Assembly (NCBI GenBank): GCA_016709495.1
Contig: JADJMS010000047.1
Span: forward strand, 248,001-312,000
Length of the DNA: 64,000 nt
Origin: Candidatus Dechloromonas phosphorivorans
Lineage (GTDB): Bacteria; Pseudomonadota; Gammaproteobacteria; Burkholderiales; Rhodocyclaceae
Direction: 5' to 3'
Made by a program: the position numbers and the translations under genes. Numbering within the stretch: the first letter of the stretch is position 1; each line of letters opens with the position of its first letter. Below are positions 43,230 through 53,769 of this stretch, in pieces. The notes under the pieces were generated by a model that saw only the letters and a program-made list of their open reading frames with translations, had not been told where the DNA came from and did not search any database.

Positions 43230-45750
43230 TCAGAGCGCCATGGTTTGCCGGCTGACATCGCCAACGTGCGTGAAGTAGCGCATGCCCAACCATTCGGAAA
43301 GCTGAACGGCGGCGTTATCGAGTTCTTTGAGCAGTGCCGCCAATTGTTCGCATGGATCGCAGATAGTGCACTCGTTGAATTCCAGATGAACGAGTTTTTC
43401 CATATCGAACTTGCGCAAGCGATTGAGCACATCCGGCAAATTACTCTCGCTCTTTTCGCCAAGTTCACGCGCCATCCGCTCAAGGTAGTGGGCGAGCACA
43501 CTGGCTTGGAAAAGTACGCCGTGCGGGTTGCTATCGTCAAAAACAAGCAGGTACAGCACCGGCATAAGTTCGGGGGCACGGGAATAGCGCGAACGGTATG
43601 TAATGATTGAGTCGGTCAGTTCGAGCAGCCACTCAAGGCTGCCGGGACTCCGTGTCGAAGGCATTCTGAGGAAGTTTGAAATGGCATTGGCGAGGAAGCT
43701 AAGCCGCTCCAGACGTCGACCAATGATCAGGAAACGCCAGCCATCATCACGTGTCATGTTGTCCATGGCGAAACCGGTCAACGACGACGAAACACCGAGC
43801 ACGCGATCCAGGAAAGCAATCGCCTCGGTAAGTGTCGGATGCGTTTTTTGCGCCGCCTGCTGCTCACGTTGCAGGCGATTCAGCGAATGCCAGTGATCGA
43901 GTGAGAGTCGCTCGCGGACATGCGTAGCCGACCACATCAGGCTGCGAATGTTGCCAGACAGACTACCCGGCTGCTTGGGATCGTAGATCGCTTCAAGCAG
44001 AACATGTTCGGAGCCATCAACTACCGGTGTATCTTCTTCCGGCTTGGGGAGAATGCCAAGAATCAAAGCCAGTTCCATGGCCGAGGCCACTGCAGGGGTT
44101 TTACCACCACCCGCTTCGACCACACGGCTCAGTGCAACGCGCAGCATGCGGGCGCTGTCATCAAAACGCTCGGAATAACGGCCTAGCCAAAAGAGATTTT
44201 CAACCACACGCGAAGTCAGGTTGGCACCTGCCCGCACCAGATCGCGAACCCCAATCGACGGCTTGAGCATGGTGAATTCGCTCACCGGCCCATCGGTCAA
44301 TACCCAGGCATCCTTTGACGAACCGCCCCGCTGCATCGAAATAATGCGTGTATTGCTGCCGGTCGCAACACGCGCCAGACCACCCGGCATCACCGAATAA
44401 CCATCCTGCGGTTGCTACGGCATAAGCTCTCAGCCCAACCGGGCGGGCAATCAAACGGCGCTCGTGCGAACGGCTCCAGGTTGGCCCTTGCGATAGATTG
44501 ACCATTTCCTGTGCGACATAGGCATGCGGACGTGCCTCGATGCGGTGCAGCATCTCTGCACGCGCTTCGCCCTTTAATTCATAGCCAAAGACCGGGTCCT
44601 TGCGTTGCGTTGGATAGGCAGGCTTGATGACCAGATCATTAAAGTTTTCACGGACAAAATCCAGTGCCGGCTTCTCGCCACACCACCAGGTACCCACCGA
44701 AGGCATGGCCAGTTCTTCGCCAAGCAATTTGCGACAGATCGCCGGCAAAAAGCCCATCAGTGCACCCGAGGCCAGCAGACCGCTGCCCAGCGCATTGGCG
44801 ATAGCCACCCGGCCAGCGCGAATAACATTGAGTAATCCTGGAATACCAAGCGCCGAATCACCACGCAGTTCCAACGGATCACAATAGCCATCATCCTGTC
44901 GACGCAGGACGACGTGTACCCGCTCCAGGCCGCGCAAGGTTTTCAGGTAAAGCGTATCGCCACGTACCGTCAGATCCTGGCCTTCGACCAGCGGGAAGCC
45001 GAGATAGCGCGATAGATAGGCGTGTTCAAAATAAGTCTCGTTGTACGGCCCGGGGGTCAGCAACACGATATGCGGCTGCTCGTCACCTTCAACAGGCGCC
45101 AGCGCGGCCAGACCATCCTGCTGATCGTGGAAGAAATCGGCGAGATGCTGCACATGCAGATCGCGGAACATTTCCGGAAAAACCTGCGAGACAACCAGCC
45201 GGTTTTCCAGTGCGTAACCAGCGCCAGAAGGCGCCTGCGTGCGATCAGCAATCACCCACCATTGACCATCCGGCGAACGCGCCAGATCAACCGCGTAATT
45301 GTGCAACCATGTGCCGCCTATCGGCTTGATCCCACGACAAGGCCACAAATAGCCGTGCTGCCCAAAAACCAGCGAGGGTGGCAACAAGCCTTCAGAGAGC
45401 AGTGTCTGGTCACCGTAAAGGTCAGCCAGCATGGCATTGAGTAGTTTGGCGCGCTGCGCGACTGCGGTTGAAACCTTGGCCCATTCTTCCGGCGCAATGA
45501 TCAGCGGTAGCGGATCAAGCGCCCAGGGGCGGTCAGAGCCACTGGGATCAGCATAGACGTTGTAGGTGACACCGTTTTCCTGAATCCGTCGGTCAACAAA
45601 TTCCAAGCGTTGTCGCATTTCCTCCGGCGCAACGGCATCAAGGTGAGCAAAGAATTTGGTCCAGTGCGGACGCACCTCACCTTCCGCCGACAACATTTCG
45701 TCGTAACGGCGGGCGCTTTGCGGGTAGATCGCGAGGAGTGTACGGGCCAT
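43230..45750 (-). pseudogene. Circularly permuted ATP-grasp fused to alpha-E domain, frameshifted
   Basis: The N-terminal half (about 510 residues) is a circularly permuted type-2 ATP-grasp protein (LLTPGPYNETYFEHAYLSRY, VLRRQDDGYCDPLELRGDS, NALGSGLLASGALMGFLPAI, VIKPAYPTQRKDP). The C-terminal half (about 320 residues) is an all-helical alpha-E domain (VENLFWLGRYSERFDDSARM). The frame switches at about 44400-44412, where one extra G in GCAGGATGG separates AYAVATA from MPGGLARVATGSNTR. Removing it restores one protein of about 839 residues, and such fusions are known in this family. I therefore suspect a sequence error. ATP-grasp proteins of this group are predicted amide ligases. Confidence 0.85.
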
Positions 45751-45773
45751 AAAGCCAGTAATTATTTGCAGCA

Positions 45774-45795
45774 GCGCCCCACCGAAGCGGGGCGC
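45774..45795 (-). other. GC-rich hairpin inside the ATP-grasp operon
   Basis: The perfect 7-bp stem GCGCCCC / GGGGCGC has an eight-base loop and sits in the 70-base gap between the large transglutaminase gene and the fused ATP-grasp gene. No T-run follows on the coding strand. It may dampen downstream expression or protect the upstream mRNA. Confidence 0.4.
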
Positions 45796-45820
45796 CCATT
45801 ATTTTGCTGCAGGGTGCCGG

Positions 45821-48800
45821 TTAGAAACGGCGCAAGTCTAACGTAAACGGGTGCTCGGCGCTGACCTCTGGTGCGGCAACCTCCATGTGCCCTGGCGTGT
45901 GACCAAAGCGGAAGAAGCGTGCCAGACGACGACTTTCGGCCTCAAACGCATTGACCGGACAAGTATCAAAGCTACGCCCACCAGGGTGTGCGACGTGATA
46001 CTGACAGCCACCCAGAGAACGCTTCATCCAGGTATCGACGATGTCGAATACCAGCGGCGTATCAACGCCGATGGTCGGATGCAGACAGGATGGCGGCTGC
46101 CAGGCACGGTAACGAACACCCGCAACAAACTCGCCATTGATACCCGTGTTCTGCAATGGCACAGCAACCCCGTTGCAGGTCAGCACATAACGATCCGGCG
46201 CCATCCCCTTGATCTTGACCTGAACCCGTTCAACTGACGAATCGACGTAACGCACCGTACCACCCACCGAGCCTTCTTCACCCATGACATGCCAGGGCTC
46301 AAGCGCGTGACGCAACTCGAATTCGATACCCTTGACGGTGAAATCACCGTATTTCGGGAAACGGAATTCGAAATGTGGGGCAAACCAATCCGCCTGGATC
46401 GGATAGCCGGCCATCTGCATTTCTTCCATGACGTCGCGGAAATCCTGCTCGACGTAATGCGGCAGCATGAAGCGGTCGTGCAACTCAGTTCCCCAACGCG
46501 CCAGACGCGGCGGGTTGTAGGGTTCTTCCCAGAAGCGCGCGATCATCGCCCGTAACAGCAATTGCTGGGTTAGCGACATGCGGGCGTGCGGTGGCATTTC
46601 AAAGGCACGCAACTCAAGCAGGCCCAGGCGACCGGTCGGGCCATCCGGCGAGAAGAGTTTGTCGATACAGAACTCGGAACGATGGGTGTTACCGGTGACA
46701 TCGGTCAGCAAATGGCGCAAAACGCGGTCGATCAGCCAAGGTGGAATGTAGTCGCCCACCGGCGGAATCTGGCTGAAAGCAATTTCCAGCTCGTAAAGAC
46801 TGTCATTACGCGCTTCATCAACCCGTGGCGCCTGACTGGTCGGGCCGATGAACAGGCCGGAGAACAGGTAGGAGAGGCTGGGGTGATTGTGCCAGTAAGC
46901 GACCAGACTACGCAGCAGATCCGGACGACGGAGGAAGGGCGAATCGCTCGGCGTCGCACCGCCCAGCACGAAGTGATTACCGCCCCCGGTGCCGGTATGG
47001 CGACCATCAACCATGAACTTTTCAGTGGTCAGCCGGGTGATATGGGCCGCATCGTAGAGGTGTGTGGTCTGCTCAACCAGTTGATCCCAGTTGTGAGCCG
47101 GGTGAATATTCACCTCGATCACGCCCGGGTCAGGTGTGACACGGAAGCTGGTCAGACGCGGATCAGATGGCGGTTCGTAGCCTTCGAGAATGACCGGCAG
47201 ATGGAGTTCTTCGGCGGTCGACTCGACTGCAGCGACAAGTTCCAGATAGTCATCCAGCGTATTGGTTGGCGGCATGAAGATGTAAAGAATACCGTTACGT
47301 GGCTCGGCCGACATCGCCATGCGCGTGATCCAGCCGGCTGATTGCTTGCTGCCAGGTTGGATATCTGTGCGCTGTGCATCGCTATCGCCAGGGAATCGCT
47401 TTGAACTACTCAAAGCATTCACAGTGTTGTTGGCTTCATTGGCACCACGACCGACAGCTTCATCCGCACCAAATGAACGCTCAAACTGACGGCGAATTTC
47501 TGCATGGCTACGCAACGGGTTGGTCGGCTGCGCCGGGTCAGGCGGATTAGTGTAGGGGTAATCAGCTTTCGACGCCCAGGGTTGCGAATCAAGCGGCAGG
47601 CGGTAGCCCATCGCCGAATCGCCGGGGAACAGGTAGCAACGCTCGGAGCGCAGGAACCACGGCCCGGTTTGCCACTGACCGGCAGCATTTTTCATGACCG
47701 GGAAGACGTGACCAACAGTGTGTGCCAGCCCTTGGGTGAATACCCGCATCAGGCGGTCACGTTCCAGTTCATCATCAAGGCGTGAATCAAAGGGATCGAC
47801 ATTGCCCGGCAGGCGGCGCTCACGCCACATGTAGTAGTAAGTGTCTTCAAAGGCCGGGAAGACGTACTGCGGATCGAGCTTGAGCTTTTCAGCAACACGC
47901 GTCATGAATTGCACAGAATGAGCGCTGGTTACGCCGTAATTCAGCTTTTCATTGGCGTAAAGCAATGGCGAATTCCAGATTGGCTCGCCATCCTTGCGCC
48001 AATAGCAATTCAGACTCCAGCGCGGCAGTTGCTCGCCGGGATACCATTTGCCTTGGCCAAAGTGCATCAAACCATGCGGCGCGTATTTTTCACGCAGACG
48101 ATGGAACAGATCCGCCGAATACAAGCGCTTGGTTGGGCCCATGGCATCGGTATTCCATTCCGCGCCGTCCGGGTCGTCGACCGCCACAAAGGTTGGCTCG
48201 CCGCCTTGGGTCAGGCGAACATCCATGTCCAGCAACTGCTCGTCGATCTTGTGGCCGAGGCCTTCAATTTCCAACCATTGCTCGTCGGTATACGGTTTGG
48301 TAACACGCGGCGCTTCCCAGATACGGGTGACCTGCATGTGATGCTCAAATTCAGTCTCGCACTCATCAATGCCGCCGGTGACTGGCGCAGCCGATGACGG
48401 TTCCGGGGTACAGGCCAGCGGAATATGGCCTTCACCGGCAAACAAGCCGGAGGTTGGATCCAGGCCAACCCAGCCAGCACCCGGCAAATACACTTCGCAC
48501 CAGGCGTGCAGGTCGGTGAAATCCTTTTCCGGACCGGATGGACCATCCAGGGATTTAACGTCTGCGGTCAACTGGATTAGATAGCCGGAAACGAAGCGTG
48601 CGGCCAAGCCCAGGTGACGCAGTATCTGTACCAGCAACCAGGCAGAATCTCGGCAGGAGCCAGTACCCAGCGTCAGCGTTTCCTCTGGTGTCTGGACGCC
48701 CGGTTCCATACGAATGGTATAGCCGACCGATTGCTGCACACGGGCATTGAGCGCAACCAGAAAGTCGACGCTGCGCAGCGGTTCGAGTGAAATACTGTCT

Positions 48801-49192
48801 ACGTAAGCCTGCAACTTTGGCCCGGCTGGCAGTTTGTGCAGGTAAGGCTCTAATTCGTGGCGTTGCCACGCTTCGTAGGTAAACGGGATTTCTTCGGCGT
48901 AAGGTTCAAGGAAGAAATCGAAGGGGTTGATAACCGACATTTCAACCACCAGATCAACCTCAACGCGGAATTCCCTGGTTTTTTCCGGGAAGACCAGACG
49001 CGCCAGCCAGTTAGCCTGCGGGTCTTGTTGCCAGTTGATGAAGTGCGCATCCGGACCGACTTTCAGCGAATAAGAAATAATCCGACTGCGGGAATGTGGA
49101 CACGGGCGCAAGCGAACTACCTGCGGTCCGAGATTGATCAGGCGATCATAGGTGTAATGCGTAAGATGATTCAGTGCAACGTGGATAGACAC
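45821..49192 (-). CDS. Large DUF2126 transglutaminase-like protein
   Basis: A 1123-residue protein. Residues 1-300 form an N-terminal transglutaminase unit (HVALNHLTHYTYDRLINLGP; Cys180 in TLGTGSCRDSAWLL, His229 in DLHAWCEVY, Asp245 in WVGLDPTSG). The remaining 800 or so residues are the DUF2126 region, with conserved stretches RLTQGGEPTFVAVDDPDGAE, GKWYPGEQLPRWSL, HTGTGGGNHFVLGGATPSDS and EFCIDKLFSPDGPTGRLGLL. Acidic and Gly-rich motifs there look enzymatic (possibly glutamine-synthetase/amidoligase-like), but I cannot assign a reaction. It is the middle gene of the operon, 18 bases after the alpha-E gene. Confidence 0.88.
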   Translation of the reverse strand: MSIHVALNHLTHYTYDRLINLGPQVVRLRPCPHSRSRIISYSLKVGPDAHFINWQQDPQANWLARLVFPEKTREFRVEVDLVVEMSVINPFDFFLEPYAEEIPFTYEAWQRHELEPYLHKLPAGPKLQAYVDSISLEPLRSVDFLVALNARVQQSVGYTIRMEPGVQTPEETLTLGTGSCRDSAWLLVQILRHLGLAARFVSGYLIQLTADVKSLDGPSGPEKDFTDLHAWCEVYLPGAGWVGLDPTSGLFAGEGHIPLACTPEPSSAAPVTGGIDECETEFEHHMQVTRIWEAPRVTKPYTDEQWLEIEGLGHKIDEQLLDMDVRLTQGGEPTFVAVDDPDGAEWNTDAMGPTKRLYSADLFHRLREKYAPHGLMHFGQGKWYPGEQLPRWSLNCYWRKDGEPIWNSPLLYANEKLNYGVTSAHSVQFMTRVAEKLKLDPQYVFPAFEDTYYYMWRERRLPGNVDPFDSRLDDELERDRLMRVFTQGLAHTVGHVFPVMKNAAGQWQTGPWFLRSERCYLFPGDSAMGYRLPLDSQPWASKADYPYTNPPDPAQPTNPLRSHAEIRRQFERSFGADEAVGRGANEANNTVNALSSSKRFPGDSDAQRTDIQPGSKQSAGWITRMAMSAEPRNGILYIFMPPTNTLDDYLELVAAVESTAEELHLPVILEGYEPPSDPRLTSFRVTPDPGVIEVNIHPAHNWDQLVEQTTHLYDAAHITRLTTEKFMVDGRHTGTGGGNHFVLGGATPSDSPFLRRPDLLRSLVAYWHNHPSLSYLFSGLFIGPTSQAPRVDEARNDSLYELEIAFSQIPPVGDYIPPWLIDRVLRHLLTDVTGNTHRSEFCIDKLFSPDGPTGRLGLLELRAFEMPPHARMSLTQQLLLRAMIARFWEEPYNPPRLARWGTELHDRFMLPHYVEQDFRDVMEEMQMAGYPIQADWFAPHFEFRFPKYGDFTVKGIEFELRHALEPWHVMGEEGSVGGTVRYVDSSVERVQVKIKGMAPDRYVLTCNGVAVPLQNTGINGEFVAGVRYRAWQPPSCLHPTIGVDTPLVFDIVDTWMKRSLGGCQYHVAHPGGRSFDTCPVNAFEAESRRLARFFRFGHTPGHMEVAAPEVSAEHPFTLDLRRF

Positions 49193-49210
49193 AAATTTTC
49201 TCCGTTCAGA

Positions 49211-50161
49211 TTAGGCAGCTTCGACCATCGGTACCAGGAAATCCTTGCTGATGCCGTTACCGAGCAGATAAATACGGTCCATAAAGTCAGTCAACCATTC
49301 GTGCAGGCCATGCTCGAGAATGTCCTCAACGCGCGCATAGTGCAGCTGAGCGTGTAGCAAACCAGCCTGGCGCTGGGTTTCGTTCGACAAGTTATTGGCG
49401 ATCAGATCGAGATTTTTAACCACTCCATTCATGCAGAAATGCAGGGAGCGCGGCATATCCATACGCAGGATGAGCAGCTCAGCGACCCGCTCTGGCGTAA
49501 TCACATCGCGGTAAGCCTTGCGGTAAACCTCGAAGGCCGACACAGAGCGCAGCAATGCGCCCCATTGGTAGAAATCTGTGGCACCCTCTTCCTCACCATG
49601 CGGGCGCAGGACGTGGTATTTGACATCGAGAATCCTTGCCGTGTTATCCGCTCGTTCCAGCAAGATACCCAGGCGAATGAAATGGTATGAAACGTCTTGC
49701 AACAAAGTGCCGAGCGTCGTGCCGCGCGACAGCGAGGAACGCATTTTCACCCACTCAAAGAAATCGGCAATACCAGCATTGTAGAGTTGCTCGAAAGTCT
49801 TTTCGCGCGCTTCCAGCCAGGTTGAATTGAGCGTCTCCCACATTTCTGTGGTGATCGTGCCACGCACGGCATGGGCATTCTCACGCGCCAAGCGCAAACA
49901 ACTGTGAATCGACGCGTAATTGTCGGTATCACTAACCATAAAACGCAGCACATTTTCGGCGTTGACCGTAGCGTACTTCTTGGCAAATGCCTCTTCCAGA
50001 CTATTCAAAGCAATAATCGCATTCCAGTTCTGGTTCGCCACCTCAACCGGTTGCGGCACCAGCGACATTTGCCAGGTAACATCAAGCAGGCGCGCCAGAT
50101 TTTCGGCGCGTTCAATATAGCGGGACATCCAGAAAAGATGGTCGGCAGTACGAGATAGCAT
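49211..50161 (-). CDS. Stand-alone alpha-E domain protein
   Basis: A 316-residue, almost entirely helical protein that begins MLSRTADHLFWMSRYIERAE, the usual start of the alpha-E (COG2307) family. It contains several Arg/Glu-rich helices (SIHSCLRLARENAHAVRGTI, RADNTARILDVKYHVL). The family has no demonstrated activity and nearly always accompanies circularly permuted ATP-grasp genes, as here. It is two bases downstream of the ATP-grasp gene, so translation is coupled. Confidence 0.9.
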   Translation of the reverse strand: MLSRTADHLFWMSRYIERAENLARLLDVTWQMSLVPQPVEVANQNWNAIIALNSLEEAFAKKYATVNAENVLRFMVSDTDNYASIHSCLRLARENAHAVRGTITTEMWETLNSTWLEAREKTFEQLYNAGIADFFEWVKMRSSLSRGTTLGTLLQDVSYHFIRLGILLERADNTARILDVKYHVLRPHGEEEGATDFYQWGALLRSVSAFEVYRKAYRDVITPERVAELLILRMDMPRSLHFCMNGVVKNLDLIANNLSNETQRQAGLLHAQLHYARVEDILEHGLHEWLTDFMDRIYLLGNGISKDFLVPMVEAA

Positions 50162-50163
50162 GA

Positions 50164-51576
50164 TCAGTTCTCCAGAATCCAGGTGTCTTTGGTACCGCCG
50201 CCCTGCGACGAATTGACGACCAGCGAGCCTTCAGTCAGCGCGACGCGGGTCAGGCCACCGGGGACCATATCGACATCTTTGCCCGAGGACAAAACAAAGG
50301 GACGCAAATCAAGGTGGCGTGGGGCAATACCCTCTTCAACAAAAGTCGGGCAGTTGGACAGCGCCAGCGTCGGCTGAGCAATGTAACCATCCGGCTTGGC
50401 GATCAGCAAAGCGCGGAAGCGCTCAATCTCTGCCTTGGTTGCGGCCGGACCAACCAGCATGCCGTAACCGCCGGCACCATGCACTTCCTTGACAACCAGT
50501 TCAGACAAATGAGCAAGCACGTATTTGAGTTCTTCCGGCTTACGACACATGTGCGTTGGCACGTTATTCAACGTCGGTTCTTCACCGAGGTAGAAACGAA
50601 TCATCTCTGGCACATAGGGGTAGATTGACTTGTCGTCCGCCACACCGGTGCCAATGGCGTTGGCCAGCGTCACATTGCCCGCCTGATAGGCGCGCAGTAT
50701 GCCCGGCACACCAAGCGTGGAATCGGCACGGAAAACTTCCGGGTCCATGTAATCGTCGTCAATCCGGCGGTAAATCACATCCACGCGTTGCGGACCTTGC
50801 GTCGTGCGCATGTAGACCGTTTCGTTCTTGACGTAGAGATCGCGCCCTTCGACCAGCTCGACACCCATCTGCTGAGCCAGGAAGGTATGTTCAAAGTAGG
50901 CGCTGTTGTAGGCGCCAGGCGTCAACACAACCACCGTTGGGTCACTGACCCCGTTCGGCGCCACGGCACGCAGTTTTTCCAGAAGCATGTCCGGGTAATG
51001 CTGGACAGGTGCAACCTTGTGCTTGGCGAACAACTCCGGGAAGAGACGCATCATCATCTTGCGGTCTTCGAGCATGTAGGAAACACCTGATGGCACGCGA
51101 AGATTGTCTTCCAAGACGTAGAACTCACCGGCACCGGCGCGCACGATATCAACACCGGCGATATGCGCATAAACGCCACCAGGAACGTCAATACCCTTCA
51201 TCACCGGGCGGTATTGCGCATTGTTGAGGATTTGTTCAGCAGGAATCTTGCCGGCCTTGAGAATTTCCTGATCATGGTAAATATCGTTCAGGAACATATT
51301 CAGCGCCTTGACGCGCTGACGCAGGCCAGCCTGCATCGAGGTCCACTCCGCCGAAGGAATGATGCGCGGAATGATGTCAAAAGGAATCAAGCGCTCCTTG
51401 CCTGCCTCCTCACCGTAGACCGCAAAGGTAATCCCGACCCGATGAAAAGCCAGATCGGCTTCGGCCCGCTTGCGGGCAATGCGCTCCGGCGGAGTCGCCT
51501 TGAGCCATTCATCGTAACCCTGGTAATGCGATCGAACGCCGCCGTTGGCGTCCATCATTTCGTTATAGAAGTTCAT
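50164..51576 (-). CDS. Circularly permuted ATP-grasp protein
   Basis: A 470-residue circularly permuted type-2 ATP-grasp (COG2308) protein. Recognisable parts are VVVLTPGAYNSAYFEHTFLA, IYRRIDDDYMDPEVFRADS, NAIGTGVADDKSIYPYVPEM, LVVKEVHGAGGYGMLVGP and the C-terminal SSGKDVDMVPGGLTRVAL. It is the first gene of the five-gene operon. Its closest relative in the window is the ATP-grasp half of the fused protein at 43230-45750. Predicted chemistry is ATP-dependent amide or peptide bond formation; the substrate is unknown. Confidence 0.92.
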   Translation of the reverse strand: MNFYNEMMDANGGVRSHYQGYDEWLKATPPERIARKRAEADLAFHRVGITFAVYGEEAGKERLIPFDIIPRIIPSAEWTSMQAGLRQRVKALNMFLNDIYHDQEILKAGKIPAEQILNNAQYRPVMKGIDVPGGVYAHIAGVDIVRAGAGEFYVLEDNLRVPSGVSYMLEDRKMMMRLFPELFAKHKVAPVQHYPDMLLEKLRAVAPNGVSDPTVVVLTPGAYNSAYFEHTFLAQQMGVELVEGRDLYVKNETVYMRTTQGPQRVDVIYRRIDDDYMDPEVFRADSTLGVPGILRAYQAGNVTLANAIGTGVADDKSIYPYVPEMIRFYLGEEPTLNNVPTHMCRKPEELKYVLAHLSELVVKEVHGAGGYGMLVGPAATKAEIERFRALLIAKPDGYIAQPTLALSNCPTFVEEGIAPRHLDLRPFVLSSGKDVDMVPGGLTRVALTEGSLVVNSSQGGGTKDTWILEN

Positions 51577-51729
51577 TTTTTGACTCGTCGCTGAGGATGA
51601 TCTCGCCTGTATTTCAGCAGGTTCCGTGCCACAGGTAAAACACGCATTAAATCAGATGATTATGAAACCGCTATGCAATACAACGCCCCAACATGGTGCG
51701 CATCTCATTCAAAGTGGTGCAGAAAACAA

Positions 51730-51759
51730 AAAACCCGCCGGATCGCTCCGGCGGGTTTT
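51730..51759. terminator. Bidirectional terminator downstream of the thiolase gene
   Basis: The 13-bp perfect stem AAAACCCGCCGGA / TCCGGCGGGTTTT has loop TCGC. It lies 26 bases past the thiolase stop and upstream of the ATP-grasp operon, which therefore must have its own promoter between about 51577 and 51730. Confidence 0.85.
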
Positions 51760-51784
51760 CTTTAAGCCTTTTCTTCCGGAACGA

Positions 51785-52966
51785 TCAGGCGCGTTCGAAG
51801 ATAACCGCGATACCTTGACCACCACCGATACACATCGTGACCAGTGCGTACTTGCCGCCGATGCGCTCAAGTTCGTACAACGCCTTGGTGGCGATGAAGG
51901 CACCGGAACAACCAACCGGGTGGCCGAGGGCGATAGCGCCGCCGTTCACGTTGGTCTTGGCGGGATCGAGACCAAGCACTTTGGAAACAGTCAGTGCCTG
52001 AGCAGCAAAAGCTTCGTTGGATTCGATAACGTCCATCTGATCCAGGGTCAGGCCAGCCTTTTTCAGGGCCAGCTTGGTTGCCGGGATCGGACCTTCGCCC
52101 ATGATGTCGTTCGGCACACCAGCGACAGCGTAGGAAGCGATACGAGCCATGGCCTTGTGACCAGCCTTGGCAGCGACATCAGCAGCAGCCAGGACGAAGA
52201 AAGCTGCGCCATCATTGATGCCTGAAGCGTTACCGGCGGTAACGGTACCGTCTTTCTTGAAAGCCGGCTTCATCTTGGCCAGCGATTCCATCGTCGTGTT
52301 CGACTTGACGTGCTCGTCGGTGTCGAACACCACTTCGCCCTTGCGGGTCTGTTTGACGATCGGGAAGATCTGCGACTTGAAGCGACCTTCAGCAATAGCG
52401 ACCGTAGCGCGGCGCTGGGACTCAACCGCCAGCGCATCCTGATCTTCACGGCTGAAGCCATGCTTGGTAGCGAGGTTTTCTGCGGTGATACCCATGTGGC
52501 CGACACCAAACGGATCAGTCAGCACGGCAACCATCGAGTCGATAGCCTTGGTGTCACCCATGCGAGCACCAGAACGCAGTGCCGGCAACAGGTAGGTGGC
52601 CTTGGACATGACCTCAACACCGCCACCGATACCGTAGTCGGCATCACCCAGCATCAGGTTCTGGGCGGTGGTAACGATACCCTGCAGGCCGGAGGCGCAC
52701 AGGCGGCTTACTTGCATGGCAACGGAGTCCATCGACAAGCCAGCTTGAATTGAGGCAACGCGGGAAACATAAGCGTAGCGGGAATCGGTCGGCATCGTGG
52801 TGCCAACGGTTACATAGTTGATTGCCAGCGGATCGACTCCGGAACGAGCAATCGCTTCTTTCATCACAACACCAGCCAGTTCGGTGCTTTCAAAATCGGC
52901 CAGGGAACCACCAAAGGCACCAATCGGGGAACGAACTGCGCTTAGAACGACGACGTCTCTGCTCAT
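51785..52966 (-). CDS. Acetyl-CoA acetyltransferase (thiolase)
   Basis: A 393-residue biosynthetic-type thiolase that condenses two acetyl-CoA or cleaves acetoacetyl-CoA. The nucleophile Cys is in VSRLCASGLQGIVT, with NEAFAAQ, the catalytic His in AIALGHPVGCSGA and the second Cys in VTMCIGGGQG. I start at ATG 52966 (MSRDVVVLSAVRSP), preceded by GGAGATTTAT; upstream codons lack similarity. The product could feed polyhydroxybutyrate synthesis or fatty acid breakdown. No phaB or phaC is adjacent. Confidence 0.93.
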   Translation of the reverse strand: MSRDVVVLSAVRSPIGAFGGSLADFESTELAGVVMKEAIARSGVDPLAINYVTVGTTMPTDSRYAYVSRVASIQAGLSMDSVAMQVSRLCASGLQGIVTTAQNLMLGDADYGIGGGVEVMSKATYLLPALRSGARMGDTKAIDSMVAVLTDPFGVGHMGITAENLATKHGFSREDQDALAVESQRRATVAIAEGRFKSQIFPIVKQTRKGEVVFDTDEHVKSNTTMESLAKMKPAFKKDGTVTAGNASGINDGAAFFVLAAADVAAKAGHKAMARIASYAVAGVPNDIMGEGPIPATKLALKKAGLTLDQMDVIESNEAFAAQALTVSKVLGLDPAKTNVNGGAIALGHPVGCSGAFIATKALYELERIGGKYALVTMCIGGGQGIAVIFERA

Positions 52967-53175
52967 ATAAATCTCCAGATAAAAATAATTCAGCCCACCA
53001 GACTGGCAAGCCCCAACAAAAACTGCAATAACATTCACTCTGCCGTGACTCACCGACGAGCCTATCGGCACTCCTGCATCAAATCGAAATCAGTCGATCA
53101 AGCAGAAACTCACTGATGATACCGAAAATTTGCGGTGAGAATATGGACAAATCGTTGTGCATAGCAGCATTGCTC

Positions 53176-53769
53176 TCATGCCGGCAGCACGCCAAGGCGC
53201 TCGGTCAGCGAGCGGATCATGCCGGCAGTCGCTCCCCATATGAAATAATCACCGTAAGGCATGGCAAAGAAATGGCGCAGGGCTCCCCGGTGATGCAGGG
53301 AATGCCGCTTATGATTTTCCGGATTGAGCAAAAAGGCCAAAGGCACTTCAAAAACCTCTGCCACTTCAAATTGATCCGGCGTCAACTCGAAAGGCGGGCG
53401 CACCAAGGCAACAACAGGCGTTACACGAAAACCGGTGCCGGTGCGGTATTCAGGCAAAAAACCAATGACCTCAATGTGCTCACCAGCGAGGCCGATTTCT
53501 TCTTGCGTCTCGCGCAAGGCGGTATGAATCGGCGAAAGATCTACATCTTCGACGCGACCACCGGGAAAACTGATCTGACCGGCGTGATCACGCAGATGCG
53601 CGGTACGCTGGGTGAGCAATACTGTTTCGCCGCCCTCGCGCAGCACAATAGGGAAAAGCACCGCCGCCGGCGTCAGTGGTAATCCTTCGCCACCTTCTTC
53701 CTGAACAAAATGTCCGTCTAGCGGCTCGGCCAGCAGGCAATTACGAATTTTTTCGAGATCAACACTCAT
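53176..53769 (-). CDS. CoA pyrophosphatase-type Nudix hydrolase
   Basis: A 197-residue Nudix protein with the CoA/NudL-type region LLTQRTAHLRDHAGQISFPG leading directly into the Nudix box GGRVEDVDL...RETQEEIGL, where the metal-binding glutamates are intact. NudL-like enzymes hydrolyse CoA and acyl-CoA to phosphopantetheine forms and 3',5'-ADP. It overlaps the end of the upstream 85-residue protein gene by four bases. Confidence 0.9.
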   Translation of the reverse strand: MSVDLEKIRNCLLAEPLDGHFVQEEGGEGLPLTPAAVLFPIVLREGGETVLLTQRTAHLRDHAGQISFPGGRVEDVDLSPIHTALRETQEEIGLAGEHIEVIGFLPEYRTGTGFRVTPVVALVRPPFELTPDQFEVAEVFEVPLAFLLNPENHKRHSLHHRGALRHFFAMPYGDYFIWGATAGMIRSLTERLGVLPA

